A model generated the notes under the pieces. It worked only from the letters and a program-made list of their open reading frames with translations, had not been told where the DNA came from and made no database searches. The translations under genes were made by a program, and so were the position numbers. DNA of 64,000 bases from Euleptes europaea (taxonomy: Eukaryota; Chordata; Lepidosauria; Squamata; Sphaerodactylidae). This document shows, in pieces, positions 21,501-28,760 of this stretch; the first letter of the stretch is position 1, and each line of letters begins with the position of its first letter. The DNA is taken from positions 7,780,501-7,844,500 of the forward strand of contig NC_079321.1 in the NCBI RefSeq assembly GCF_029931775.1. The letters run 5' to 3'.

Positions 21501-24500
21501 CACAAAGCTCGGGAATTTGCAGACTTCCCTGCTTCTTGCTGCCTCCTTTTTGCACCAGTGCCCTACAATTAAAGTCTCCAGTTAACTGCAATTGGTTGTA
21601 ACGTTTGAATGCAGACACCTTAACATACTTCGGTTTACTTGCTTTCCAAGTAACCAGGATCTTTGGTGGTGGGCTTGGAAAATGCCATCAAGTTGCAACT
21701 GACTTATGGCGACCCCATAGGGTTTTCAAGGCAAGAGAGGGTTTGCCATTCCCTGTCTCTGCGTAGCAACCTTGGACTTCCTTGGCTGTCTCCCATCCAA
21801 GTACTTACCAGGGCCAGCCCTGCTTAGCTTCCGAGAGCTGACGAGATTGGGCTAGCCTGGGCCATCGAGATCAGGGCAGAGGTGGTTTGCCATTGCCTGC
21901 CTCTGCATAGCAACCTTGGACTTCCTTGGCTGTCGCCCATTCAAGTACTAACCAGGGCCAGCCTTGCTTAGTTTCTGAGATCTGACGAGTTTGGGCCGTC
22001 CAGGTCAGGGCAACCAGCATCTCTAACCGCAGGTTAAACCCCTGAAGGGCCCCATCTCTTTATTAAGAGAGCCATCCTGAGCTGGTCTACACGGTGTCCT
22101 ACTCTGATACTCTAGTATCAGAGGAGCATGCCTATTATTTTGGGTGCAGTGGAACACAGGCAGGACGGTGCTGCTGCACTCGTCTTGTTTGTGGTTTCCT
22201 AGAGGCACCTGGTTGGCCACTGTGTGAACAGACTGCTGGACTTGATGGGCCTTGGTTTGATCCAGCAGGGCCTTTCTTATGTTCTTATGTTCTCCTTGGG
22301 TCCATTCATTGGGACTGGCTTCCTGGAAGGCTTCCTGAGGACTGTGCTCTGAGGCATGCACATATGGACCTCACAACTGAGCAGGGCCGGTTGACAGTTT
22401 GCGTCTTTGATCCAGGTGCCCTGGGGCAAGGGGTGGAGGAAGAGAACACTCCAGCCTGGCAGTCAGCCAGGCCTGTGCCAGTCGCAGACAAACTTTGGTT
22501 TCTGGAGGTCTGCGCTGAGCCTTATTTATTTATTTAATTTATAACCCACTCTTTTTCCCAGCTGAGACTGGATTGTGTACATCTCTTAGAAATTCTTACA
22601 AAAATTGGTTCTTGTAGGTTATCCGGGCTGTGTGACCGTGGTCTTGGTATTTTCTTTCCTACAAGAACCAATGAACTCTGACCATGAAAGCCTTTGACAA
22701 TATTCTTACAAAAATGTTTCAAGGTTTAAATATGTTTAGTTTTCATCCCCCCCCCCCCCCGATTCAGGGATTCAAGAGAGGAAAAAAGAAAGCTGGAAGA
22801 AGCACAGAAAAAGAACAGAGCCAAACAGAAACAGAGAATAAGAAAACTACAGAGGCTAATTACCACTCGGGCCGAGGCAAACGACCCACATCAGAGCCTG
22901 GCTGAGTTGTACAAATCGAAGTTAAAAGCATTCAGGTACTCTGTGATATCTCCCCTATGCCCTGACCCTCTAGCGCAGTAGATCCGGCGGTTCCGGTTTG
23001 TAACCTTAGAGTAGTTGTGCTGCTCCCATTTTGATTTTGTTCCAAAAATTCACTGTCTAAACCCCATGCTGTTCCCTGTCATGGTCTGTTAAAACCCCCC
23101 CACAGGAAACACGAAAAGCAGAGGATGAAAGAATATCTCCGGGAGCTGGAAGAAATGGAAGAAAGAGTGGAAAAGAGACCCCTGTTGTTGGAAAGAGCTA
23201 CGCAGGTTATTGATGTCTCTCTCATCTCTTTGCTACATTTGTCTCCTTCCTTTGGGAAATTGCTTTTTTACTTTTGATCCGACTTTCAAGAATAATGAGG
23301 AGAATTACCTGTGTGTGTGTTCCCCTTCCACCTCTCTCCCAGCATCCCTTTGGTAATCGTTCCCAGTCATCAGGCTTCCACTGCATCCCCCCCTGCAGGC
23401 ATCATTCCCTTTATCAACACGTCCTCCGGCGGCAGCAATTGCTGCCTGCCCATTTACAGTCGTGTGTGCGGCTGCGCCCTTTACACAGCTGTCTTTTCTT
23501 TGCTCTGCATTGCCGAGTCTCACTGAGAAAAGCAGAGATTGCGATTGAGTCAAACCTGGATCGAGAATTCATTACTCTGACAAACTGAGCATGTGATATC
23601 GTCTGCCTGCCAAGGTGGCGGGTGCCAGATTAAAAATGTCACTGTACAGAGTTGGGTCTGAACTATAGCATTCCATCGAGTTGCACTGTTTGAAGTCAGG
23701 GATGCCTAAAATGTTCCACACCCTGACCTGGATGGCCCAGGCTAGCCTGATCTCATCAGATCTCAGAAGCTAAGCAGGGTTGGCCCCGGTTAGTACTTGG
23801 ATGGGCGACCACTAAGGAAGTCCAGTGTTGAACACGTGAAGCTGCCATATACTGAATCAGACCCTTGGTCCATCAAAGTTAGCGTTGTCTACTCAGACTG
23901 GAAGCGGCTTTCCAGGGTCTCGGGCAGAAATCTTTCCTATCACCCACTGCCAGATCCTTTTAACTGGATATGCTGGGGATTGAACTTGGGACCTTCTGCA
24001 CACCAAGCAGAGGCTCTTCCACTGAGCCACAGTATTTCCTCATTGTTTACTCCTGAAGCTGCCTTATACTGAATGAGACCATTGGTATATCAAGGTCAGT
24101 ATTGTCTACTCAGACTGGCAGCTGCTCACCAATATCTCAGGTAGAGGTCTTTCACATCTCCTCCTTCCCAGTTCTTTTGACTGGAGATGCTGGGGATTGA
24201 ACCTGGGACCTTCTGCGTGCAAAGCAGATGCTCTCCCACTGAGCCACAGCCCCTCCACTTGCTAGTGGGTTAACAACTATGTAACAGGCCCCCTGGTTCC
24301 CTGACACATTTCTCTCTGCTGCTATGCAGAGGCAGGCATTGGCAAACCACCTCTGAATGTCTCTTGCCCTGAAAACCCTACAGGGTGGCCATAAGTCGGC
24401 TGTGACTTGACGGCACCTTCCCACCACCAATATGGTTCATATGTTCTGGCAGAAGAAGAAGAAGAAAAGGAATAGCTGGTTTTTATATGCCGACTTTCTC

Positions 24501-26331
24501 TACCACTTAAGGGAGACTCAAACCGGCTTACAATCACCTTCCCTTCCCCTCCCCACAACAGACACCCTGTGAGGGAGATGGGGCTGAGAGAGCTGTGACT
24601 AGCCCAAGGTCACCCAGCTGGCTTCATGTGTAGGAGTGGGGAAACAAATCCAGTTCACCAGATTAGCCTCCGCCGCTCATGTGGAGGAACGGGGAATCGA
24701 AATCAGTTCTCCAGATCAGACTCTCCTTTAAATTAAGTTACATTTAGCGATGTACATGTAACATTTTGCATAGGTATGTATAAGAGATGTGGCAATTTCT
24801 TTCAACTTAGTAACATCTTAATGTATTCTTTTCCTCCTTCCCCGCCTTTAATATAGAAAAATGCCAGGATAGCGGCAGAGAAGCATTACTCTGATACACT
24901 TCGAGAGCTGGGGCTGTGTGAAGAATTTGTGTCAAAGAAAGGCCAGACTGCTAAAGCAGTGCACACGCAGGACCATTCCAGCGATGGCTCTGAAGATTCA
25001 GCGGCTGAAACAAGGTAGCTCTTACCAGTGGCTTTCCCTAGAGGTTAGACATCCGTCCAGACATTAGGAAGAATTTTCTAACAGTCAGAGCGGTTCCTCA
25101 GTGGATCAGGCTTCCTCGGGAGGTGGTGAGCTCTCCTTCCCTGGAGGTTTTAAAGCAGAGGCTAGATGGCCATCTGTCAGCAATGTTGATGATGAGAGGG
25201 AGGGCATGAAGTATGGGTCACTGTGTGTGTGTGGGGGGAGGTCGGAAATTCCTGCATTGTGCAGTGGGTTGGGCTAGATGACCCTGGTGGTCCCTTCCAA
25301 CTCTGTGATCCTATAGGTTTTATAATTTGAGGCTAATACAGTTGTAGTTCAACTGGATTTGAGTCCAGTAGCACCAATAAGAGACCAACAGGATTTTTTG
25401 GGTATGAGCTCTCCAGAGTCAAAGCTCCCTTCATCAGATACAAGTAGGAATGGAGATCCCTGAGTCCTTATATCCCAGTCTGAAGGTGGGAGGGGTGTGG
25501 CTAAGAAAGAAGTAAAGATGCAGAGGTACCACACAAAATGAAATAAGCTTGATTAGAGCAGGGGCAAAACGCTTAGGGACAGAAAATTAACATGTGTAGT
25601 GAAATAAAAATCCGATGTCCCTATTCAGGCCGGGGAGGGTCCATTGTTCTGAATCTGTGAATGAATGGAAGTTCAGCAATCTCACGTTGTAATCTCCCCT
25701 TGAAGCTTCTCTGCTTGAGGACTGCCACTCTGCTTGAGGACTGCGATGGAATGTCCTGGAAGATTAAAATTGTTCTCCCACTGGTTGTTGAGCATTGTGA
25801 TTTTTGATGTTCAGACTTATGCCCATTTGTGGTTGTTACTTTCAGCTTTGAATAATTGGCATTAATTGAGTAATCGCCCTGTATGGCCATTTGGATGGAG
25901 GAAGCAGCACTAGGAACGAATTGTATATTGAAGTGGGCTCTGTTTCTTAGTTCAGATCGCCAGTGCAATACCCTGCACTGGCAAGAGCTCATGTTGTCTA
26001 CGGTATGATTTCATTTTCACAACTTGGATACGTAATAGGCTGTTCGTTGGTTTATCTTTAAAGGAATTTTGCCTTTAAAAGGTCCCAGATGTGAATCTTC
26101 TTTGTTTTTTCCCCCCCTATTGCGATAATGAAATTGCATTTTTAAAAAAGAGAATCTGCTGACGAGGAAGACAAATCAGAGGTCCGGTCTTGCGAAAGAG
26201 AAGAGGAGGAGGAAGAGGAAGCCAAGGCTGACTCCGATCATTACGAACAAGATGATGCCGAGTATGAAAATGAAAACTCTGGGGACGGCACTGTGGAAAA
26301 ATCCAGTGATAACGAAGAACTGTCTGATTGA
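9299..26331 (+). CDS. FAM161A: FAM161 centrosomal protein A (FAM161A), complete coding region in seven exons
   Basis: FAM161A is a microtubule-binding protein of centrioles and the photoreceptor connecting cilium; loss causes retinitis pigmentosa 28 in humans. Exons are 9299-9433, 16784-17031, 19367-20512, 22768-22935, 23106-23205, 24857-25014 and 26151-26331. They total 2136 nt, or 711 residues plus stop, close to the long human form (716). All junctions are GT-AG and phases match. The start MDAAHRAALLAASCLHTPVD aligns with human MATSHRVAKLVASSLQTPVN. The UPF0564 core holds TVPEPFQMTIREAK, FRANPVPASVLVPLYHDI and LKETRWPYASPR. Lys/Glu-rich coiled-coil stretches (about 510-600) precede EKHYSDTLRELGL and an acidic tail. 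No lesion is seen. It sits in tandem with CCT4. Confidence 0.97.
9437..9772 (+). other. start of FAM161A intron 1
   Basis: CpG-rich to 9545, then ordinary sequence with an (att)n run at about 9585-9600. No gene. Confidence 0.6.
9938..10161. mobile_element. head-to-head Penelope-like palindrome, copy 1
   Basis: A minus arm (9941-10060) is joined to a plus arm (10061-10161) of the same 'ctgaagaagtgagctgtgg' repeat, with its centre at cagatctg. Flanked by actaatttgacagt at 9924-9937 and 10162-10175. Confidence 0.75.
10176..10430. mobile_element. head-to-head Penelope-like palindrome, copy 2
   Basis: Same structure with a 20-30 bp asymmetric centre. Ends 'gctaacacggctgccca'. Flanked by actaatttgacagt (10162-10175) and attaatttggcagt (10431-10444). 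Both arms keep an intact ribozyme-like core (10242-10273 minus, 10299-10330 plus). Confidence 0.75.
10852..11053 (+). mobile_element. MITE-1 (hAT), full length, nested in the outer MITE-1
   Basis: Starts tagggttgccaacctccagg and ends gagctggcaacccta; 8-bp flanks gtccttcc and attcctcc agree at 6 of 8. Confidence 0.75.
11119..11704 (+). other. FAM161A intron 1, unclassified with SINE-D tail
   Basis: An AT-rich LINE/SINE-tail-like piece ends near 11290. At about 11530-11630 a reversed SINE-D fragment is seen ('ttttaccctcacaacagccc'). Confidence 0.45.
11772..11927. mobile_element. Penelope-like hairpin insertion
   Basis: Flanked by the 12-bp repeat catctccagaat (11760-11771 and 11928-11939). 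Positions 11770-11830 and 11834-11894 are inverted copies, 61 bp each with one mismatch and a 3-base loop. Confidence 0.8.
11994..12412 (-). repeat. CR1-A LINE 3' end
   Basis: Reversed 3' end starting 'agaatcatagaaccatagag' and 'ttggaagggacc', typical of CR1 tails, running into ORF2-end sequence (ctctggaggtttt-type text). Confidence 0.85.
12543..12635 (-). repeat. Penelope-like tail fragment, diverged
   Basis: 'aagactaaagagatgttaat' and 'agcccactttgtcagat' resemble the reversed tail repeat. Confidence 0.4.
12628..12661 (+). repeat. (TG)n microsatellite
   Basis: Alternating TG with one TTTG interruption, then a G run. Confidence 0.9.
12957..13302 (-). repeat. dimeric 5S-rRNA-derived SINE
   Basis: Two 5S-type units in tandem: 12957-13148 with the Bov-B-type tail and 13149-13302 without it. 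The junction reads 'ggtcagggcagaggtgg'. The same junction occurs near 21870. Confidence 0.8.
13303..13626 (+). other. FAM161A intron 1, no feature seen
   Basis: Unique-looking sequence; no ORF or repeat is supported. Confidence 0.5.
13627..13938 (+). repeat. Sauria SINE, full length
   Basis: tRNA-like head 'aggagccccgtggcgcagag', middle 'tgcagtactgcagtcaaaag', and Bov-B-like 3' end 'gtcacccc', 'aatgacccggtgcttgcac' with an acatttacctttt terminus. This family is known from squamates and is the best taxonomic marker here. Confidence 0.9.
13939..14449 (+). other. FAM161A intron 1, no gene seen
   Basis: Unique-looking sequence between two Sauria SINEs. The longest open stretch is not gene-like. 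Confidence 0.5.
14450..14755 (+). repeat. Sauria SINE with an internal partial duplication
   Basis: Same head, centre and tail as the 13.6 kb copy. The segment 'aaaagctctgct' to 'gagttcgatccc' occurs twice (about 14493-14566). Confidence 0.88.
14756..15106 (+). other. FAM161A intron 1, no gene seen
   Basis: Contains a short diverged tail-like piece ('caccacgttggggagctctg'). No supported gene. Confidence 0.45.
15107..15415 (-). repeat. SINE-A, full length
   Basis: Reversed copy from 'agaagagttggtttttatat' to 'aaccactacaccacattggc'. Confidence 0.92.
15420..15735 (+). other. FAM161A intron 1, no gene seen
   Basis: A short string resembling part of a CCT4 exon occurs at about 15443-15478 but does not extend (see rejected items). 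Confidence 0.5.
15736..15950 (+). repeat. SINE-B, full length
   Basis: From 'ggggaagggcagtggctcaa' with B box ggttcaatccc to 'ctgattcagtagaaggc'. Confidence 0.9.
15960..16092 (+). repeat. SINE-B, short form
   Basis: Head 'ggagggcagtggctcagtga', then directly the 3' end 'aactcagtaaaaggcaagtt'. The central part is missing. Confidence 0.85.
16096..16214 (+). repeat. SINE-B, short form
   Basis: The same internally deleted form as 15960-16092 ('gtaggccaagggtgtaactc'). Confidence 0.85.
16224..16735 (+). repeat. SINE-B interrupted by SINE-A
   Basis: Head at 16224-16317, then an inserted reversed SINE-A (16318-16625), then the SINE-B remainder 'tgatgtgaaagacctctgcc' to 'gtataaggcagtttcatgtg'. Confidence 0.88.
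16318..16625 (-). repeat. SINE-A inside SINE-B
   Basis: Reversed copy with a gaagaagaag tail at its left end and 'ctacaccacgctggc' at its right. Confidence 0.9.
16784..17031 (+). CDS. FAM161A: FAM161A coding exon 2 (residues 46-128)
   Basis: Acceptor tgtttcag, donor CG|gtatgc (phase 2). It encodes LSNQEYYSKLEELKNAHMDT and the conserved MAQLEKMYQNKLYLRDVQP, matching human AKLEKMYQDKLHLKEVQP. Confidence 0.95.
17137..17445 (-). repeat. SINE-A, full length
   Basis: Reversed copy 106 bases after FAM161A exon 2. A long frame running out of the exon into this SINE is not coding. Confidence 0.92.
17462..17712 (+). repeat. SINE-A, direct orientation
   Basis: Faces the previous reversed copy. Ends 'caattcctcctcctcttcct'. 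Confidence 0.9.
17713..18109 (+). other. FAM161A intron 2, no feature seen
   Basis: Unique-looking sequence with no ORF or repeat I can support. Confidence 0.5.
18110..18425 (+). repeat. SINE-A, full length
   Basis: From 'gagccagcatggtgtagtgg' to 'ccaactcttcttcctcttct'. Confidence 0.92.
18545..18785 (-). repeat. SINE-D (tRNA-derived), reversed
   Basis: Contains 'cattttatcctcacgacaac', 'aggttaggctgagagg' and a tRNA-like part near the right end, as in the 63.35 kb copy. Confidence 0.6.
18898..19300 (+). repeat. 5S-SINE with internal tandem amplification
   Basis: 5S head 'cctgatctcgtcatatctca', then three successive modules of about 100-120 bp each, beginning 'cttggatgggag'-like and ending 'tggggtttcc'-like, then one Bov-B-type tail 'cataagtcggttgtgacttg'. 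Confidence 0.8.
19367..20512 (+). CDS. FAM161A: FAM161A coding exon 3, the large central exon (residues 128-510)
   Basis: Acceptor cctttcag, donor AG|gtgagc. It encodes most of the UPF0564 core, including the SFSEPDL motif and two ANPVP motifs. The open frame continues upstream of the acceptor, but that part is intron. Confidence 0.97.
20513..20937 (+). other. FAM161A intron 3, no feature seen
   Basis: Unique-looking sequence after the large exon. No repeat recognised. Confidence 0.5.
20938..21118 (-). repeat. 5S-SINE, reversed, diverged
   Basis: Tail 'caaccaacttacagcgactt' at the left and 5S part 'gacgagatcaggctatacca' at the right. Confidence 0.7.
21150..21425 (-). repeat. chimeric SINE: tRNA-like head, 5S-SINE linker, Bov-B-type tail
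   Basis: The minus strand starts 'agccactgcagtgtagtggt' (tRNA A-box style) with 'ggtttgaatccccac' (B box). It then joins the 5S-SINE text 'tggatgggagacctcc' and the tail 'cataagtcacctgtgacttg'. Confidence 0.65.
21685..22018 (-). repeat. dimeric 5S-SINE
   Basis: Unit with tail at 21685-21870, tail-less unit at 21871-22018. The junction 'agatcagggcagaggtgg' matches the 12.96 kb dimer. Confidence 0.8.
22105..22295 (+). repeat. CR1-B extreme 3' end
   Basis: 'cagaggagcatgcctattat' to 'cttatgttcttatgttct'. Confidence 0.85.
22606..22701. mobile_element. short Penelope-like hairpin insertion
   Basis: Flanked by the 14-bp repeat attcttacaaaaat (22592-22605 and 22702-22715). Same family as 8047 and 11772, with most of one arm missing. 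Confidence 0.72.
22768..22935 (+). CDS. FAM161A: FAM161A coding exon 4 (symmetric cassette exon, 56 codons)
   Basis: The acceptor follows a long C run (22747-22760) and gattcag; the donor is AG|gtactc. It corresponds to the exon present only in the longer human isoform (residues like KQKQR and HQSLA). Both sides are phase 2, so skipping keeps the frame. Confidence 0.92.
23106..23205 (+). CDS. FAM161A: FAM161A coding exon 5
   Basis: Acceptor ccccacag, donor CAG|gttatt (a weaker +3 to +6). It encodes KHEKQRMKEYLRELEEME and KRPLLLERATQ. Confidence 0.94.
23206..23727 (+). other. FAM161A intron 5, left part, no feature seen
   Basis: Unique-looking sequence. A frame across 23274-23588 has no gene-like features. 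Confidence 0.5.
23833..24035 (-). repeat. SINE-B, reversed
   Basis: From 'cgtgaagctgccatatactg' to 'ccactgagccacag'. Confidence 0.88.
24052..24260 (-). repeat. SINE-B, reversed
   Basis: From 'ctgaagctgccttatactga' to 'gagccacagcccctcc'. Confidence 0.88.
24449..24725 (-). repeat. SINE-A, reversed, head missing
   Basis: Left end 'agaagaagaagaaaagg', body to 'ttctccagatcagactc'. Confidence 0.88.
24857..25014 (+). CDS. FAM161A: FAM161A coding exon 6
   Basis: Acceptor aatatag, donor AG|gtagct. It encodes KNARIAAEKHYSDTLRELGL, CEEFVSKKGQ and a Ser/Glu-rich end. Confidence 0.95.
25050..25320 (+). repeat. CR1-A LINE 3' end
   Basis: Starts in the ORF2 end ('cattaggaagaattttctaa') and ends 'ccaactctgtgatcctatag'. 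Confidence 0.85.
25345..25446 (-). repeat. Penelope-like tail repeat ('ctgatgaagggag' type)
   Basis: Reversed 'atttgagtccagtagcacca' to 'gctcccttcatcagatac'. The core is partly decayed. Confidence 0.5.
25447..26150 (+). other. FAM161A last intron, no gene seen
   Basis: About 25450-26000 resembles the body of an old Penelope-like or other element on the minus strand (words such as 'ttcacagattcagaacaatg'). I cannot assign it. The rest is unique. Confidence 0.4.
26151..26331 (+). CDS. FAM161A: FAM161A terminal coding exon, acidic tail
   Basis: Acceptor ttaaaaaag, chosen because it restores the frame (AG|A GAA TCT). It encodes a Glu/Asp-rich tail ending NEELSD then TGA. Confidence 0.9.
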
Positions 26332-26644
26332 AACACATTTCAGCTTCCACGTTGCTTGAGTTTTGGGGCCGAGAGCTTAATCAGTCGCTCAGAGTAAGAT
26401 ATGGGTTGGAAAAGATCTGATTTCCGGCGCTAATAGCATTTGATGTGTGTCCCATGCACGGGTTCTGGCGTGAGGTTACAGTTAAACATAATTAGGACTT
26501 CAGGAGAGGCAGAGTATTTTTCAGATTCCTACCTTTCTCTGCAAGGTTGCCTGTAGTGGCGAGTGACTGACATTTTACGCTGACTTTGCTTACAGATCTC
26601 ACTTAAGTCTTAAGTTCTCCTCTTCTAAGGATCCAGATCCCTGG
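26332..26644 (+). other. FAM161A: FAM161A 3' UTR region
   Basis: No AATAAA before the 5S-SINE at 26645. The first clear one is AATAAA at 26941. The true polyadenylation site is unresolved. Confidence 0.4.
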
Positions 26645-26860
26645 CCTGGGTGGCCCAGGCTGGACTGATCTCATCAGATCTCAGAAGCTAAGCAGGGTTG
26701 ACCCTGGTTAGTACTTGGATGGGAGACCACCAAGGAACACCAGGGGCATTATGCAGGGGAAGGCAATGGCAAACCACCTCTGTTAGTCTCTTGCCTTGAA
26801 AACCCTACTGGGTTGCCATAAGTTGGCTGCGACTTGATGGCACTTTATACACACATAAAC
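26645..26860 (+). repeat. 5S-SINE, full length
   Basis: From 'gcctgggtggcccaggctgg' through 'agaagctaagcagggttgac' and 'tacttggatgggagacc' to 'gacttgatggcac', then an ACAC-rich tail. Confidence 0.9.
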
Positions 26861-26940
26861 ACACACACTTACAAATATCCTGGAGATATATTTGAAAATG
26901 TACATCTTAACTAAAACCAGTATTTTCACTGCAGTAAAAA

Positions 26941-26946
26941 AATAAA
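26941..26946 (+). terminator. FAM161A: candidate FAM161A polyadenylation signal
   Basis: AATAAA within an A-rich run, 610 bases after the stop codon and beyond a SINE. Only a candidate. Confidence 0.3.
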
Positions 26947-27263
26947 AATAAAACCACATATTTTCAAGTTGGCCATTCTTGAACCAAGTATAGTGGAAAT
27001 TCCTGAAAAAATAGATCACATTGACCAGCCAAGTATTAACCTGGGGTAGGAACAGCTACGTGCTAGTAGTTCTCAGCTCCTCCATGAATTCACAGCACGG
27101 CCTTAAGCAAGTTGCTGTTTTTCTATGCAGTTCAATACCAGCAGACACCGTTTATAATTTGCTGTATTTATTTGCTTATTTATTTCATTTAGACTCCACC
27201 TTTCACCCCAGCGGGGTACCCAAAGCGCTTACTTTTTCTTAATTTTATTTCTTAATTTCCATC

Positions 27264-27345
27264 TATGTGGCTCACGAAAGCTCATACCCTGCCAGAAATG
27301 TTTTTAAAGGGGGGCTACTGGACTCTTGCTCTTTTCTACTGCATT
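27264..27345 (+). repeat. Penelope-like tail repeat, 5'-truncated
   Basis: 'tggctcacgaaagctcatac' to 'actcttgctcttttctac'. Confidence 0.6.
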
Positions 27346-27384
27346 ACAAGACAGTTACCTTAGATGGAGCAAACACATTCCTCA

Positions 27385-27535
27385 GGATCTGAAGAAGTGA
27401 GCTGTGGCTCCTGAAAGCTCATCCCCTGCCAGAAATTTTGTAAGTCTTTAAGGGGCTACTGGACTCTGGCTCTATTCTACAGCTACCGACAGACCAATAC
27501 GGCTACAGACAGACCAACACGGCTACCCATCGTGA
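27385..27535 (+). repeat. Penelope-like tail repeat
   Basis: 'gatctgaagaagtgagctgt' to two copies of 'acagaccaacacggctac'-like text. Confidence 0.65.
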
Positions 27536-27944
27536 TCTGTCCTGTAATGCAACATAGTTTGTTGTTTTCTTTTTATTTCCTTAGAGCTCAGTTCTCCTAC
27601 TGTGATAGCTATTTCCAGCTGTGTGCCCTAACTTAATCTTTAGTAATTAAGCTTCTTGCCTGTTTAAGGAAGCGGGCTGTGTCTGAAATCCCACCCACGC
27701 AATAAAGACTGCTCTCGCTCGCTAAGGACATGCTCACGCCGGGGGGAGCTAAAGTTATTGGAAGCCCTGCCCTTTGTGCTTGCTCAGAGGCAGCCTTACC
27801 AGGGTACCCCCCAAGGCACTGGTTACTTGAGAGGCTGGGTTTTATATCGGGATGTTGACGCGAAGAGGGAACACACTTTTTACATGTAGGAACACTGCGA
27901 GATTCTGACAATCATGGGTATCGAGAATCACATGTAGGGCATTT
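27536..27944. other. intergenic, no gene seen
   Basis: Unique-looking, with an isolated AATAAA at 27701 that I could not link to a gene. Confidence 0.5.
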
Positions 27945-28066
27945 GAAGAAGAGTTGGTTTTTATACCCCGATTTTCTCTACCTTTAAGGAGTCTCAAGGC
28001 AGCTTACAATCATCTTCCCTTTCCCTCCCCGCAACAGACACCTTGTGAGGCTGAGAGAGCTCTAAA
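27945..28066 (-). repeat. SINE-A 3' half, reversed
   Basis: 'gaagagttggtttttatacc' to 'ccttgtgaggctgagagagc'. Confidence 0.8.
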
Positions 28067-28654
28067 GTCATTCACACATGGGAGTTTTACCTGAGGTTCG
28101 TTGCTCGCTGGACCCACACTTTCCAGTTGGGAATCTCTACACCAGCAGTCTCCAAGCTCAAATCAAGTCCTGCCCCTTTAAGTGCTGCTTTGTAATTGGC
28201 TTACTTTGCAGTGCTCACTGTGAGAAACGATCCCCCCCCCAAAAAAAACCAATTGCTGCATAAAAAAGCATTTTAAGAACAAAAAATTGAATGGAGCAAC
28301 CTGAAAGGAAAGGGGGGAGCAATCCAACCCTCGGCTTTAAAAAGCCTTTCTTTTGCTCAGAAAGAGTTTCGAAGAAGCAGGAAGCATTTGAATCCCTGCC
28401 TCTTTGCACGCTGCTTTGTGATTGGCTGTGAGAGAAAGCAAGCTTCTGTGTCCAGTGCTCTGCCCTCTGCATGGAGATTTCAGCCGGGCTGAGCTCAGGG
28501 GAGAGGGATTAACAGAAGAATGGGAAGACCCAGACATCGTGAGGGCTGGCAGCGAGGTCATCGCTAGTGGACGGAAAATGCATGCAGAACTCCAGGGAAC
28601 AACTGAGTCAGACGGGGCAAACATGAGTCCAAGTACCCATGCAGAAATGACCTT
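28067..28654. other. intergenic, two related sub-segments
   Basis: 'gctgctttgtaattggctta' (28182) and 'gctgctttgtgattggctgt' (28411) are near repeats about 230 bp apart, so an unrecognised repeat may lie here. No gene. Confidence 0.35.
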
Positions 28655-28760
28655 TGAGAACTGTCACTGGCCCAGGGTCACCCGGCAGGCTTCATGTGGA
28701 GGAGTGGGGAATCAAACCCGGTTCTCCAGATTAGAGTCCACCCCTCTTAACCACACTAGT
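28655..28760 (-). repeat. SINE-A fragment, reversed
   Basis: 'cccagggtcacccggcaggc' to 'ccctcttaaccaca'. Confidence 0.75.

Larger units (their letters stand above)
23728..24425 (+). repeat. 5S-SINE split by two SINE-B copies
   Basis: 5S half at 23728-23832 (ends 'ggaagtccagtgttg'). The 3' half resumes at about 24317 ('gctatgcagaggcaggcat') and ends 'gtgacttgacggcacc'. Confidence 0.75.

Noticed and set aside
26645-26760. 5S rRNA-like sequence
   Set aside because: It continues into a SINE linker and Bov-B-type tail and recurs many times, so it is a 5S-derived SINE and not a 5S rRNA gene.
27701-27706. AATAAA as a polyadenylation site for FAM161A
   Set aside because: It is about 1.37 kb past the stop codon and beyond several repeats; possible but not better supported than 26941.
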